DNA from: Chitinophagaceae bacterium
Lineage (GTDB): Bacteria; Bacteroidota; Bacteroidia; Chitinophagales; Chitinophagaceae
Assembly: GCA_016720585.1 (NCBI GenBank)
Contig: JADKKH010000005.1
Coordinates: 1-64,000, forward strand
Direction of reading: 5' to 3'
Length of the DNA stretch: 64,000 nt
This document shows, in pieces, positions 19,548 to 28,982 of this stretch; positions within the stretch are counted from its first letter, which is position 1; the number at the start of each line of letters is the position of its first letter. Both the position numbers and the translations under genes were made by a program. Below the pieces are notes generated by a model. That model ran no database searches. It saw only the letters and a list, made by a program, of their open reading frames with translations, and was not told the DNA's origin.

Positions 19548-20477
19548 ATGAAAGCCCGGATCCTCTTGCCCTTTGCCTTTATTTTTTCAATCTCATTAAC
19601 TTTTACAGCTTGTCAGAAAGATTCAGCGACCAGCACGGACTATTCCGCTGAATCATCTACTCATTCGGATGACCAGTCGCGGTTTTCCGGTGAAGTGGAT
19701 GCGGTAGCCAATGATGCTGACATCACCCTTGAGTCAACACCCGGTTTTGCGGGTCGTGGAGAACAAGTGCAATCACTCATCTGTGATGCGACGGTTGTTG
19801 TTGATACACTCAGTAATCCGAGGACTGTCACCATTACGTATAACGGAACCAATTGCCTGGGTACCCGTACCCGGACAGGAGTGATCGTTATTTCAATGGC
19901 ACAGAATGTACGCTGGAAAAATGCCGGCGCCGTAATTAACTTAAGCTTCCAGAATTTTAAGGTCACCCGTCTCAGCGACAATAAAAGTATAACGATCAAT
20001 GGAACGCAGTCATATACCAATGTTAGTGGTGGCCTGTTGATCAACCTGCCCACCCTCGGCACAATCACGCATACCATAACCAGCAGTAATATGTCCGTGA
20101 CATTTGATAATGCTTCACAACGTAGCTGGCAGGTGGCAAAACAAAGGGTTTTTACCTATAACAACGGTGTCGTGATCACCACCACCGGTACCCATACGGA
20201 AGGCACTGTTTCCGGTGTTGCAGAATGGGGTACCAACCGTTTTGGTCATACTTTTACGTCGGCAATAAGCAATCCGTTGGTGGTACGCCAGGATTGTAAT
20301 TTTCGCCTCACCAGTGGTAAAGTTGAACATGCCACTTTACTATTCAATGCCTCGGTTACTTTTGGTCTTGATGCTGCCGGTAATCCAACCGGATGCCCGG
20401 GTACCGGAAATTATTATATGAAGATCATTTGGACAGGACCCGGTGGCACACCACATACTACTATTTTACCTTACTGA
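19548..20477 (+). CDS. Lipoprotein of unknown function, paralogue of the one at 8618
   Basis: A 309-residue lipoprotein. The start at 19548 (MKARILLP) is preferred over an in-frame TTG 33 bases upstream. The lipobox is FTAC followed by Q-K-D, again similar to the Bacteroidota surface-export signal. A Ser/Thr/Asp-rich linker (about 25-70) leads to a beta-rich domain with CDATVVVDTLSNPRTVTITY, NGTNCLGTRTRTGVIVISM and AGAVINLSFQNFKV. These align in order with segments of the 8618 protein. No named family recognised. Terminated by a strong hairpin. Confidence 0.85.
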   Translation: MKARILLPFAFIFSISLTFTACQKDSATSTDYSAESSTHSDDQSRFSGEVDAVANDADITLESTPGFAGRGEQVQSLICDATVVVDTLSNPRTVTITYNGTNCLGTRTRTGVIVISMAQNVRWKNAGAVINLSFQNFKVTRLSDNKSITINGTQSYTNVSGGLLINLPTLGTITHTITSSNMSVTFDNASQRSWQVAKQRVFTYNNGVVITTTGTHTEGTVSGVAEWGTNRFGHTFTSAISNPLVVRQDCNFRLTSGKVEHATLLFNASVTFGLDAAGNPTGCPGTGNYYMKIIWTGPGGTPHTTILPY

Positions 20478-20499
20478 TAATAACGCAAATAATATTTTC

Positions 20500-20532
20500 A
20501 AAACCGTCCCGCTTTCAGTTGGACGGTTTTTT
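20500..20532 (+). terminator. Terminator of lipoprotein gene
   Basis: AAAACCGTCC (20500-20509) pairs with GGACGGTTTT (20521-20530), loop of 11 bases, T run to 20532. Confidence 0.85.
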
Positions 20533-20584
20533 GTTTAGTTGATTTTTGCAGGTACTTGGAGTTTTACAAGTAAATTAGCATCCC

Positions 20585-21826
20585 ATGGCGGCCATTTGCA
20601 TAACAAATATTAAACTTCTTGTCAATACCCGGGAGCAGCATCACGTACTGAAGGGTAGTGAATTGACAGATTTGCCCTGTATAAATGATGCTTATCTCAT
20701 TGTTGAGGATGGAATAATAGCATCCTATGGCAAAATGAATTCAGGGGCTGACGCAAATAAATTCGGTGGCCATACTATTGATGCCTCTGGGCAAATGATT
20801 CTTCCTGCCTGGTGCGACAGCCATACGCATCTTGTATTCGCTGCCAGCCGGGAAGAAGAGTTTGTGGACAAGATTAAGGGATTGACCTATGCAGAAATAG
20901 CCGCTAAAGGCGGAGGTATATTAAATTCAGCCCGGAAACTTTTTGAAACATCCGAATCAGAACTTTTAAGACTGGCCTGGGGCCGTTTACAGGAAGTGAT
21001 TCAAACAGGTACCGGTGCCATTGAAATAAAAAGCGGGTATGGGTTATCTGTGGAAAGCGAGTTAAAGATGTTACGGGTCATAAAAAAACTAAAAGAAACT
21101 TCGCCTATTCCGATTAAATCAACTTTTCTTGGAGCACACACCTATCCCCTTGAATTCAAAGAAAATCACGCCGGGTATATGGACCTTATCATAAACGAAA
21201 TGCTGCCGGTAATTGCCCGTGAAAAACTGGCTGATTTTATAGATGTGTTTTGTGAAACGGGATTCTTTTCTCCGGAAGAAACAGAAACGATCTGCAAAGC
21301 AGGAATTAGTTATGGCTTAAAACCTAAGATACATGCCAACCAACTGAATTTATCCGGTGGCACACAGGTGGGCGTGAAGTTGGGTGCATTGAGTGTTGAT
21401 CATTTAGAAACCATGGATGATGATGCTATCAAAGTACTCGCTGCTTCAAATACAATCGGTACCTTATTACCCACTGCTGCTTTCTTTCTTCGTATGCCTT
21501 TCCAGCCAGCACGAAGATTAATTGATGCCGGTTGTGCTATTGCCCTGGCCACGGATTATAACCCCGGTTCTTCTCCCTCAGGCAATATGAACCTGGTTAT
21601 TGCCATGAGTTGTATTCAAATGAAAATGCTGCCGGAAGAGGCCATCAATGCGGCCACAAACAACGGGGCGTATGCCATGGAACTCCAGGATGAAACAGGA
21701 AGTATTACAGTGGGTAAAAAGGCTAACCTGATTTTTACAAAGCCCATTCCATCACTGGCCTTCCTTCCTTATTCTTTCGGGACTAATTTGATTGATAAGG
21801 TCATGATAAGCGGGGAGTTTGTTTAA
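20585..21826 (+). CDS. hutI: Imidazolonepropionase
   Basis: Third enzyme of histidine degradation, hydrolysing 4-imidazolone-5-propionate to N-formimino-L-glutamate. It is a 413-residue amidohydrolase with the metal-binding DSHTHLVFAASREEEF (about residues 78-93), GYGLSVESELKML, the His in FLGAHTYPLEF, KIHANQLN, and the Asp in ALATDYNPGSSPS (about 320). The first gene of a hut group with ftcD and hutG downstream in the same direction; hutH and hutU are not in the window. Cytosolic. Confidence 0.96.
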   Translation: MAAICITNIKLLVNTREQHHVLKGSELTDLPCINDAYLIVEDGIIASYGKMNSGADANKFGGHTIDASGQMILPAWCDSHTHLVFAASREEEFVDKIKGLTYAEIAAKGGGILNSARKLFETSESELLRLAWGRLQEVIQTGTGAIEIKSGYGLSVESELKMLRVIKKLKETSPIPIKSTFLGAHTYPLEFKENHAGYMDLIINEMLPVIAREKLADFIDVFCETGFFSPEETETICKAGISYGLKPKIHANQLNLSGGTQVGVKLGALSVDHLETMDDDAIKVLAASNTIGTLLPTAAFFLRMPFQPARRLIDAGCAIALATDYNPGSSPSGNMNLVIAMSCIQMKMLPEEAINAATNNGAYAMELQDETGSITVGKKANLIFTKPIPSLAFLPYSFGTNLIDKVMISGEFV

Positions 21827-22000
21827 AACTTTGAGAGGATTTTTTTTAGAACCGATTTGAATGTATAAACATCCCTAAGTACCAAAATTCGAAAATCATC
21901 CGGAAAAGGCTATTTGCATGATTATAACTATGTCTCCGGAGAAAATGCCCCGTAATTTTTTAGAAGACAAGCAATAACTTAGCATACAAATCAGCACAGC

Positions 22001-23656
22001 ATGCAGCCAATAATTGAATGTGTTCCCAACTTCAGCGAAGGGAATGATATGAATATCATTAAACAGATCACCGATCAGATCGAAGGGGTGGAAGGCGTTC
22101 GTTTATTGAATGTAGATCCGGGAAAAGCGACCAACCGTACTGTTGTTACTTTTGTGGGTAGTCCTGAGGCCGTGATAGAAGCTGCTTTCCGCGCCATTAA
22201 AAAATCCGGCGAACTGATCGATATGTCCCGTCACAGCGGCGAACACCCCCGTATGGGAGCCACCGATGTTTGTCCTTTAATTCCTGTTGCAAATATTACG
22301 ATGGAGGAAACGGCACAGTATGCACAACAACTGGCAAAAAGAGTGGGGGAGGAATTGCAGTTGCCTGTGTTTTTATATGAAGCGGCTCAGCCCCATAAAA
22401 ACCGCAGCAATTTATCGGTTATCCGTGCAGGTGAGTATGAAGGGTTTTTCAAAAAAATAAAATTACCGGAATGGAAACCTGATTTTGGTCCAGCGGAGTT
22501 TGATGCAAAACGTGGTGCAACTGTAATTGGTGCCCGGGATTTTCTGGTTGCCTATAATATTAATCTCAATACAACTTCCACCCGTCGGGCGAATGCCATT
22601 GCGTTCGATGTACGGGAAGCCGGAAGAAAAATAAAAAATGAGAAAGGGGAAGAAATCGTTCAACCCGGCACGCTGAAATCCGTAAAAGCCATGGGCTGGT
22701 TTATTGAAGAATATGGCATTGCACAGATAAGTATTAATCTAACCAATATCGGGGTAACGCCGGTGCATATTGCCTTTGATGAAGTGTGTAATAAAGCAGC
22801 AGCCAGGGGGATCCGGGTTACCGGTAGTGAGTTGGTGGGGTTGATTCCCCTGAAATCACTGCTGGATGCCGGAAAATATTTTTTACAGAAACAAAAACGA
22901 TCAACGGGTGTTTCAGAAAAGGAATTGATAAAGATTGCTGTGAAATCACTCGGCCTGGATGAACTGGGTCCTTTTAAGCCGGAAGAAAAAATTATCGAGT
23001 ATATGCTAAAAAATAAATCCGATAGTCAGTTGGTAAGCAAGTCCCTCTCTGATTTTGCTGACGAAACAGCCAGTGAGAGCCCGGCACCGGGTGGTGGATC
23101 TATATCTGCCTATGTTGGGGCATTGGGGGCTTCACTCGCCACCATGGTCGCTAATCTTTCTTCCCATAAAAAAGGATGGGATGATCGATGGGAAGAATTC
23201 AGCAAATGGGCAGAGAAAGGAGAAATGTATAAAAATGAATTGATGCAACTGGTGGATGCCGATACCAAAGCATTCAACCAGATCATGGTGGCCTTTGGTT
23301 TACCAAAATCCACAACGGAAGAAAAGGCCGCAAGAACAAAAGCCATACAGGATGCCACTAAATTTGCCATCGAAATTCCTTTCAAAGTGATGCAGGCATC
23401 GTATAATAGTATGGAAGTGATAAAAGCTATGACTGAGATGGGAAATCCTAATTCGGTAACGGATGCAGGAGTTGGGGCTTTATGTGCCAGAAGCGCTGTA
23501 ATCGGAGCTTTTATGAATGTGAGAATCAATTCAGTAGGGTATGAGGATAAAAGTTTTATTTCCGGTATTCTTGACCGTGGCCGGGAAATAGAAAACAAAG
23601 CCATAGTTTTAGAAGCTGAAATTTTAAAAATTGTCAATGGAAAAATTGGAATCTAA
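22001..23656 (+). CDS. ftcD: Fused glutamate formimidoyltransferase/formimidoyltetrahydrofolate cyclodeaminase
   Basis: A 551-residue bifunctional enzyme that transfers the formimino group of formiminoglutamate to tetrahydrofolate and then cyclises it to 5,10-methenyl-THF with release of ammonia. Residues 1 to about 320 are the formiminotransferase (IIECVPNFSEGND, DMSRHSGEHPRMGATDVCP with the catalytic His); residues about 340-551 are the cyclodeaminase (SESPAPGGGSISAYVGALG). The fused arrangement is the one found in animals and some bacteria. It overlaps hutG by about 20 bases, indicating translational coupling. Confidence 0.96.
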   Translation: MQPIIECVPNFSEGNDMNIIKQITDQIEGVEGVRLLNVDPGKATNRTVVTFVGSPEAVIEAAFRAIKKSGELIDMSRHSGEHPRMGATDVCPLIPVANITMEETAQYAQQLAKRVGEELQLPVFLYEAAQPHKNRSNLSVIRAGEYEGFFKKIKLPEWKPDFGPAEFDAKRGATVIGARDFLVAYNINLNTTSTRRANAIAFDVREAGRKIKNEKGEEIVQPGTLKSVKAMGWFIEEYGIAQISINLTNIGVTPVHIAFDEVCNKAAARGIRVTGSELVGLIPLKSLLDAGKYFLQKQKRSTGVSEKELIKIAVKSLGLDELGPFKPEEKIIEYMLKNKSDSQLVSKSLSDFADETASESPAPGGGSISAYVGALGASLATMVANLSSHKKGWDDRWEEFSKWAEKGEMYKNELMQLVDADTKAFNQIMVAFGLPKSTTEEKAARTKAIQDATKFAIEIPFKVMQASYNSMEVIKAMTEMGNPNSVTDAGVGALCARSAVIGAFMNVRINSVGYEDKSFISGILDRGREIENKAIVLEAEILKIVNGKIGI

Positions 23657-24737
23657 AATACCTGTTTCGGAACCCAAACTGACTGGTATGCAACACCTGA
23701 AAATATATAGTAAACAGGATATACTTTCTTTAACCAAACTGCGCCGTTTCGAAACCAAATTGGGAGAACGGTTGCAGATAGTTCAAGACCCGGCCGAAAT
23801 AGAAAAGTCAATCGCTTCTTCGAAGGCAAAATATGTTTTGTTTGGCGTTCCGGAAGACCTGGGTGCTAAAGGCAACTATGGCATTGGTGGAGCGGATACC
23901 CTGTGGATTCCTTTTTTGCAAAGTTTTTTAAATATACAGAGCAATGATTTTTTTGATGGCGAAGAAATTTTGCTGATCGGCTATTTTGATTTTGGCGATA
24001 TGCAATACCTTATCGATACCACAGCAAAAGGGGAAGATGAAAAAATAGAAGCCTACCGGCATGCGTTAACTACTGTCGACGACGAAGTGGAACACCTGGC
24101 AAAAATAATCACGGAAACAAAAAAAATACCTATTGTAGTAGGTGGCGGTCATAACAATTCCTATCCACTGATAAAAGGTGCAGCCAAGGGATGGCATAAA
24201 GCCGGTGTAATACAACTGGCACAGATCAACTGTATTAATCTGGATGCACATGCCGATTACCGGGCTTTGGAAGGAAGACACAGTGGTAATGCTTTCCGGT
24301 ACGCAGAAGAAGATGGCTATTTACAGAAATATTGTGTAGTAGGCTTGCATGAAAATTATTTGCCCCAGAATGTCTGGATGGATATTGTGAATAATCCCTT
24401 TATTGACTGTATAACATTTGAAGACATTTTTGTTCATGAAAAAAGAACCTTTATTCAATCAGTGGCACATGCAACCGGTTTTACGGATGATACATTGACC
24501 GGGATTGATTTAGACCTTGATGCCATTCAGAATACATTGAGTAGTGCCATGACGCCGGTAGGTATTACACCGGTTCATGCAAGACAATATATCTCCTTTG
24601 CAGCGGCTGATTCAAAACCAGCCTACCTGCATATATGTGAAGGTGCTACCCGGTTAACGGATGGAAGGACCGATGCAACGAGCGGAAAGCTGATTAGCTA
24701 CCTGGTTAGTGATTTTATAAAGACACTTTCCAACTGA
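23637..24737 (+). CDS. hutG: Formimidoylglutamase-like ureohydrolase (arginase family)
   Basis: Binuclear-manganese ureohydrolase of 366 residues. The metal ligands are visible: His in VGGGHNNSYP (about 168), NLDAHADYR (about 203-211) and GIDLDLDAI (about 290). From its position after hutI and ftcD it most likely hydrolyses N-formimino-L-glutamate to glutamate and formamide, although arginase or agmatinase activity cannot be excluded. ATG 23637 lies inside ftcD; a TTG six bases earlier is in frame. The stop is directly abutted by the stop of the convergent TPR gene with no spacer. Confidence 0.85.
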   Translation: MEKLESKIPVSEPKLTGMQHLKIYSKQDILSLTKLRRFETKLGERLQIVQDPAEIEKSIASSKAKYVLFGVPEDLGAKGNYGIGGADTLWIPFLQSFLNIQSNDFFDGEEILLIGYFDFGDMQYLIDTTAKGEDEKIEAYRHALTTVDDEVEHLAKIITETKKIPIVVGGGHNNSYPLIKGAAKGWHKAGVIQLAQINCINLDAHADYRALEGRHSGNAFRYAEEDGYLQKYCVVGLHENYLPQNVWMDIVNNPFIDCITFEDIFVHEKRTFIQSVAHATGFTDDTLTGIDLDLDAIQNTLSSAMTPVGITPVHARQYISFAAADSKPAYLHICEGATRLTDGRTDATSGKLISYLVSDFIKTLSN

Positions 24738-26480
24738 TCAGAATACGGGGCCGTATAATTTTATATCTGCTTTATCAAATGCTTTCCTGAAACGAATCAG
24801 CAATTTACCGGCTTCCGCTTGTTTCTTTTCAGATACATAAGCTTTCCAGAGTCCAAACAGTGCCCAGCCATTCTCGTTATTATTCAACAAATCCTTCTGC
24901 AGCACTTCTTTTGCTTCTTTTATCCGGCCTGCTTTCAGGTAAGCATTTCCCAAATAATGTTTGGGGTTCAGCAACCAGTCCCGGGGTTCATTGTATACCA
25001 TATTTTCTTCAGTTACGACCGCTTCTTCAAATGCAGCCACCGCATCAGGGTATTTTTTTTCCTGTAAAGCAATACTTCCGATCAATAGATTCTCAGCAAC
25101 AATGGCCCCTTCGCTGGCAGATGAGAAAGGAGCAAGAGGTATCAACAGGCTGCTGTCTTTCGCTAATTGCTGCAACTTTTCTAACTCCATTTTCGCTTCA
25201 GGAATTTTAGATCTTTGTATCAAAGCCATGCCTCTACCAAAATGATACAGAACATTTGCATAAATCATAGATGGATCTGGTGCTGTCATGGCCAGTAAAT
25301 TATTCCAGTTGCCAAAGCGAACATCCACCAGCACCGGTGTCATATAAATGTATTGCACATAATTTCCCAAAGCCCCGGGAATGGACAAATAATCTTTCTG
25401 AATACTTTTTACCGTTTCCTTCGCAGCCCAGGTTGAATACCCGGATCGTCCGGCCAACATGGCATGGTTGGTTTGCATATGCAGGTTGTGTATGATATAC
25501 AGGAAATCAGCACCGGTAACAGGTGTATACAGCGGAATAGTTTTTTGGTAACTCTTAACGGCTGTTTCATTTACAGTAACACCTTTTGTATAGTTACCTG
25601 TACGCAGATAAATATGAGATGGCATATGAACCGTATGAGAAAGACCGGGCGTCAGTTTCCCTAAACGATCTGCACTGGGGAGGGCTTTAGCTGCATACGG
25701 CGATGGTTCCATTACATGAATGTAATAGTGGTTAGCACCGGGATGGTTGGGAGTTTTCTTCAGCAATTCTTCCAAAACAGTTTCTATAACCGGTGTCCAG
25801 GGTTTAGGGGTTCCGTCAGTTTTCCATAGATCCCAGGGATGCTGTAGCATTAATGCATCTGCATACAAAGCAGCCACATCTGCATCATCCTGATATTTTT
25901 CGTAAGCCTCTTTCATTTTATCCACATACAACTGGTTCAATTTTTTTCTGCTAGCCGTTGAATCGGAAGAATACCTCAAGGATTGAGCAACGATCAGTAT
26001 TTTTTCTTTCTCTGTACTGTTTCCGGAAAGCTCTTGGGCTTTGATGCTTGCCGCCAAGGCATCAGGCGAAGCCGCATAACCCAGGTCATTGATATTGGGA
26101 CCATAGGTCAATGCCTGTGCCCATTGGAGCATGGCACAATCCGGGTCAAACTTCGCAGCTTTCTTAAAGGACGCCATGGCTTCAAGGATGTGAAAGCTGT
26201 AATACATGTTGATACCCTGGTTGAAATAAAGCTGGGCACTGTCATTGTTCGTACTGATTTTCCATTTATAAATGCCTGCCCCGGGGATGGGCGGAATATT
26301 GGTTTCGTCAATCCATCCTTTCAGTTCATTCCAATCGGGACTACATCGGATTATATTTATTTTTTTATCCGCTTTGTTTTCGCTTAAAGATTGGTTCACA
26401 AAGGCCATTTCTTTCAAACGGAAGGCTAATAATGCAAAAATAAATGCCAAGATGGGGAAAAATAAAAATCTGGATTTCAT
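24738..26480 (-). CDS. Exported tetratricopeptide-repeat protein
   Basis: A 580-residue protein with an N-terminal membrane anchor or uncleaved signal (FFPILAFIFALLAF). TPR-type helices appear at about 80-125 (AQLYFNQGINMYYSFHILEA, then ASFKKAAKFDPDCAMLQW) and at the C-terminus (AVAAFEEAVVTEENM, HYLGNAYLKAGRIKEAKEVL). The central part has conserved HPGANHYYIHVMEPS and HTVHMPSHIYLRTGNY, found in a family of large uncharacterised TPR proteins. Its His-rich motifs could bind metal, but no enzyme activity is established. It is convergent with hutG. Confidence 0.82.
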   Translation of the reverse strand: MKSRFLFFPILAFIFALLAFRLKEMAFVNQSLSENKADKKINIIRCSPDWNELKGWIDETNIPPIPGAGIYKWKISTNNDSAQLYFNQGINMYYSFHILEAMASFKKAAKFDPDCAMLQWAQALTYGPNINDLGYAASPDALAASIKAQELSGNSTEKEKILIVAQSLRYSSDSTASRKKLNQLYVDKMKEAYEKYQDDADVAALYADALMLQHPWDLWKTDGTPKPWTPVIETVLEELLKKTPNHPGANHYYIHVMEPSPYAAKALPSADRLGKLTPGLSHTVHMPSHIYLRTGNYTKGVTVNETAVKSYQKTIPLYTPVTGADFLYIIHNLHMQTNHAMLAGRSGYSTWAAKETVKSIQKDYLSIPGALGNYVQYIYMTPVLVDVRFGNWNNLLAMTAPDPSMIYANVLYHFGRGMALIQRSKIPEAKMELEKLQQLAKDSSLLIPLAPFSSASEGAIVAENLLIGSIALQEKKYPDAVAAFEEAVVTEENMVYNEPRDWLLNPKHYLGNAYLKAGRIKEAKEVLQKDLLNNNENGWALFGLWKAYVSEKKQAEAGKLLIRFRKAFDKADIKLYGPVF

Positions 26481-26557
26481 ACTCGTTTTTTATGACTAAT
26501 AAAATAGAAATCGTCCGTTCATCGGTTTAATAAAGCCAAGAGAGCCTCCATAACTGA

Positions 26558-27340
26558 TTACAAAGGAAACTGCCCACCAATAAGATAATTGAATTGGCCG
26601 GAGAACCATTTTTGTTTTCCATAACCACCTGCTATAAGAAAATGATTGTAATTAGCAAAGGCTCCCTTGAAAGTTCCGGTAGCAAAAAAATATTTACCAA
26701 TATGAAACCGAAACCCAGACTCAACGCCAACTATGTAACCGGAAAGATAATAGCGGTCATCCCTATTAATTCCCAATATTGTTGAGCCGGTTTTGGGATT
26801 TACAAAGCCTATGCCTCCTTTGACGATCACTTCAGGAGGATTTTTTCCATTCTTAGAAGATAGAGGTATCCATTTGACTACGTTTACCATGGCATAATTT
26901 CCACCGTCAGAATGTTCAAGTTGGAAAAATCCTGGGCTAAGTAGGGTATCCTTATCATACTGTGTCCCTTCTATAATGCCGGTAAGACGGACAACCTGGT
27001 TTTTCTGAGCAAAATATTTAATATGATCATACTGATATTCAATGCCAAATTTTTTGTTGGTGAAGTAATACCCGATGGTGTAAGAAAATTGGGGGGCAGT
27101 ATCAAACTTCAAACCTCCTTCATCTTTGCCTTTAACTTTTAATAACTTAAAGTTGAAAGACGGCGCTGATGTGCGGATAACCTGAATATCAGATGGCGTG
27201 AAAAAAATACGGTGAGAACCACCTGCAACATAAAAAAATCCATGTTTACTTATTTTATTCATTTTTCCACCTGCAGCCTGCCCATAAACGCAGTAAGTGG
27301 CACAGAGCCAAAGCGCAAAAAAAAATAAACGCTTATTCAT
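26558..27340 (-). CDS. Predicted outer-membrane beta-barrel protein
   Basis: A 260-residue exported protein with a signal peptide ending at CVYGQAAG. The mature protein shows repeated amphipathic strands ending in aromatic residues (FSYTIGYYFTNKKFGIEYQY, GYIVGVESGFRFHIGKYFF, WFSGQFNYLIGG), the pattern of a small outer-membrane barrel. The last residues QFPL end in a hydrophobic residue rather than Phe. No specific function can be given. It may share a transcript with no neighbour: the TPR gene starts 78 bases away. Confidence 0.75.
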   Translation of the reverse strand: MNKRLFFFALWLCATYCVYGQAAGGKMNKISKHGFFYVAGGSHRIFFTPSDIQVIRTSAPSFNFKLLKVKGKDEGGLKFDTAPQFSYTIGYYFTNKKFGIEYQYDHIKYFAQKNQVVRLTGIIEGTQYDKDTLLSPGFFQLEHSDGGNYAMVNVVKWIPLSSKNGKNPPEVIVKGGIGFVNPKTGSTILGINRDDRYYLSGYIVGVESGFRFHIGKYFFATGTFKGAFANYNHFLIAGGYGKQKWFSGQFNYLIGGQFPL

Positions 27341-27469
27341 TATAAAAAAATATTTAATGTTTGCATGCTATATTTGTCGAATGTAATTTACCAAAAAAAA
27401 ATTAAATATCCCTGTTGTTATTAAATGGTCGGTACCAATAAACACATTTGCAATTATTAATTTTACACA

Positions 27470-28394
27470 ATGGATTTAATGGCTTGCCGTACAGGCTTTT
27501 TAGGTATTATATTTGGATTGACTCCTTTTACTTCTTTTAATCAGGAAATCAGTGATTCCCTGATTATTCCGGTTGGCGATTCCATGGTTGTTGCAGATAC
27601 AGTGAAAGGAAAAAAATACAGATCTGTTAAGCCATTCAGTTTTATCACCAACGTGCCCGGTGACCTCTTCCGGGTTGCTAAGGCCCCTTTCAAAAAAAAA
27701 TCTGAAGTCATTGGCAATTATCGGGGGTACTACTACCGTATTGTTATTACTGGATGATGCAATTATTAAAAGTGCCGGAAATACTTTCAAAAAATTAGGA
27801 ATAGAACAACAAGAAAGTTTTACTAACCTGATTGGGATAGGAAAAATTCACTTTTTTAAGGCCCCGGGAAATATTAACTCCTTCTTTTACCAACTGGGTG
27901 AGCCCGGCCCCACTTTTCTGCTGGCCGGAGGATTTTACCTCTATGGAAAGATTACCCATAATACCCGGGCTACAAGAACAGCAGGGGAAATAACAGAATC
28001 TTTTATTACGAGTTTTATTGCAACGCAAACGCTTAAAAGAATAACGGGAAGACAGTCTCCCAACAAGGCCACGGTTCCCGGGGGTGTATGGCATTGGTTC
28101 CCCTCTCTTTCTGATTATAATAAGAATGTAACCAATTATATTGCTTATCCGTCGGGCCACATGGCAGCCATGACCTCTGTTGTGACAGTAATAGCCCAAA
28201 ACTACCCGGAAAAAAAATGGATAAAGCCAGTAGGCTATACGCTGATCGGCCTTACGGCTCTTTCGATGCTTAACAACAAAGCCCATTGGGCCAGTGACTA
28301 TCCGCTGGGTATTGGCATTGGATATCTTTCAGCAATTATAGCTCACCGCCGCAACCAGAAAAAAGAAATGGTCAAGAAGGTCTTAACCCTGTAA
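27470..28394 (+). CDS. PAP2-family phosphatase, single frameshift
   Basis: Membrane-associated acid phosphatase of the PAP2 (lipid phosphatase/phosphoesterase) superfamily. The three motifs are present: LKRITGRQSPN, YPSGHMAAM with the catalytic His, and NNKAHWASDYPLG. The frame breaks in the A run 27692-27700: nine A are present and eight would join APFKK to NLKSLAIIGGTT. After correction the protein has about 307 residues, with an N-terminal segment before the catalytic domain. In Bacteroidota such proteins dephosphorylate undecaprenyl diphosphate or lipid A, but the substrate here is unknown. Confidence 0.85.
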
Positions 28395-28453
28395 AAGGGT
28401 ATAGGTTATACAAAATCATTCTTTTATTGAACTGAGCATTTTATCTTTATAAA

Positions 28454-28972
28454 ATGAAAACCGGCGCCATTCTTTTGCTACTCTTTTTTTCTGCAAAAGC
28501 ATATGGCCAGAATGAGTTTGCTGCAATCGCCTTTTATAATGAGTTTAATAAAATATTTTCTGATGCACAGGCTGGTTTTGTTGGGAACAAGGGAGACAAG
28601 CGAAAAAGTGAATTTGAAGAATTGGCCACTGAATATAAAGTAAAATTTCACCTGCCACTGGCAGATTCGGGAAAGGTTATTTTTCCCGTTTCCGGAAATC
28701 CTTATGTAATTTATTATTTTGAACCTGATAAAGTAAGGCTGAAAGTAGATCTCCGGGGAGCCAATCTCCGGGATGCCGTGCTTATAGCCTTTATGGAGCC
28801 CTTATATGCCCGAACAGAAACTTCTGTCATTAATAATTACCTGTTGACCAATTCGTGGTATTTTACAGATCCTCATGAAACCCGGACTTCGCGGGCCACA
28901 TTCAAAATGAGTATCTATTTTAATAATGGTAAATATTATCTTTCTTTTGAGATAAGGGGTAAGAACCCTTAG
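28454..28972 (+). CDS. Exported protein of unknown function
   Basis: A 172-residue protein with a clear signal peptide (ILLLLFFSAKAYGQ). The mature part is mixed alpha/beta, with FAAIAFYNEFNKIFSDAQ near the start and strands at the C-terminus (MSIYFNNGKYYLSFEI). I recognise no family. It follows the PAP2 gene by 59 bases in the same direction and may be co-transcribed; its stop lies 10 bases from the end of the convergent ABC-F gene. Confidence 0.65.
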   Translation: MKTGAILLLLFFSAKAYGQNEFAAIAFYNEFNKIFSDAQAGFVGNKGDKRKSEFEELATEYKVKFHLPLADSGKVIFPVSGNPYVIYYFEPDKVRLKVDLRGANLRDAVLIAFMEPLYARTETSVINNYLLTNSWYFTDPHETRTSRATFKMSIYFNNGKYYLSFEIRGKNP

Positions 28973-28982
28973 CCTGCCCGGA

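Noticed and set aside
23110..23637. 175-codon minus-strand frame in the cyclodeaminase part of ftcD
   Set aside because: Antisense to a well-conserved enzyme domain; no own family features.
27795..28286. 163-codon minus-strand frame in the PAP2 gene
   Set aside because: Antisense shadow; the PAP2 motifs are on the other strand.
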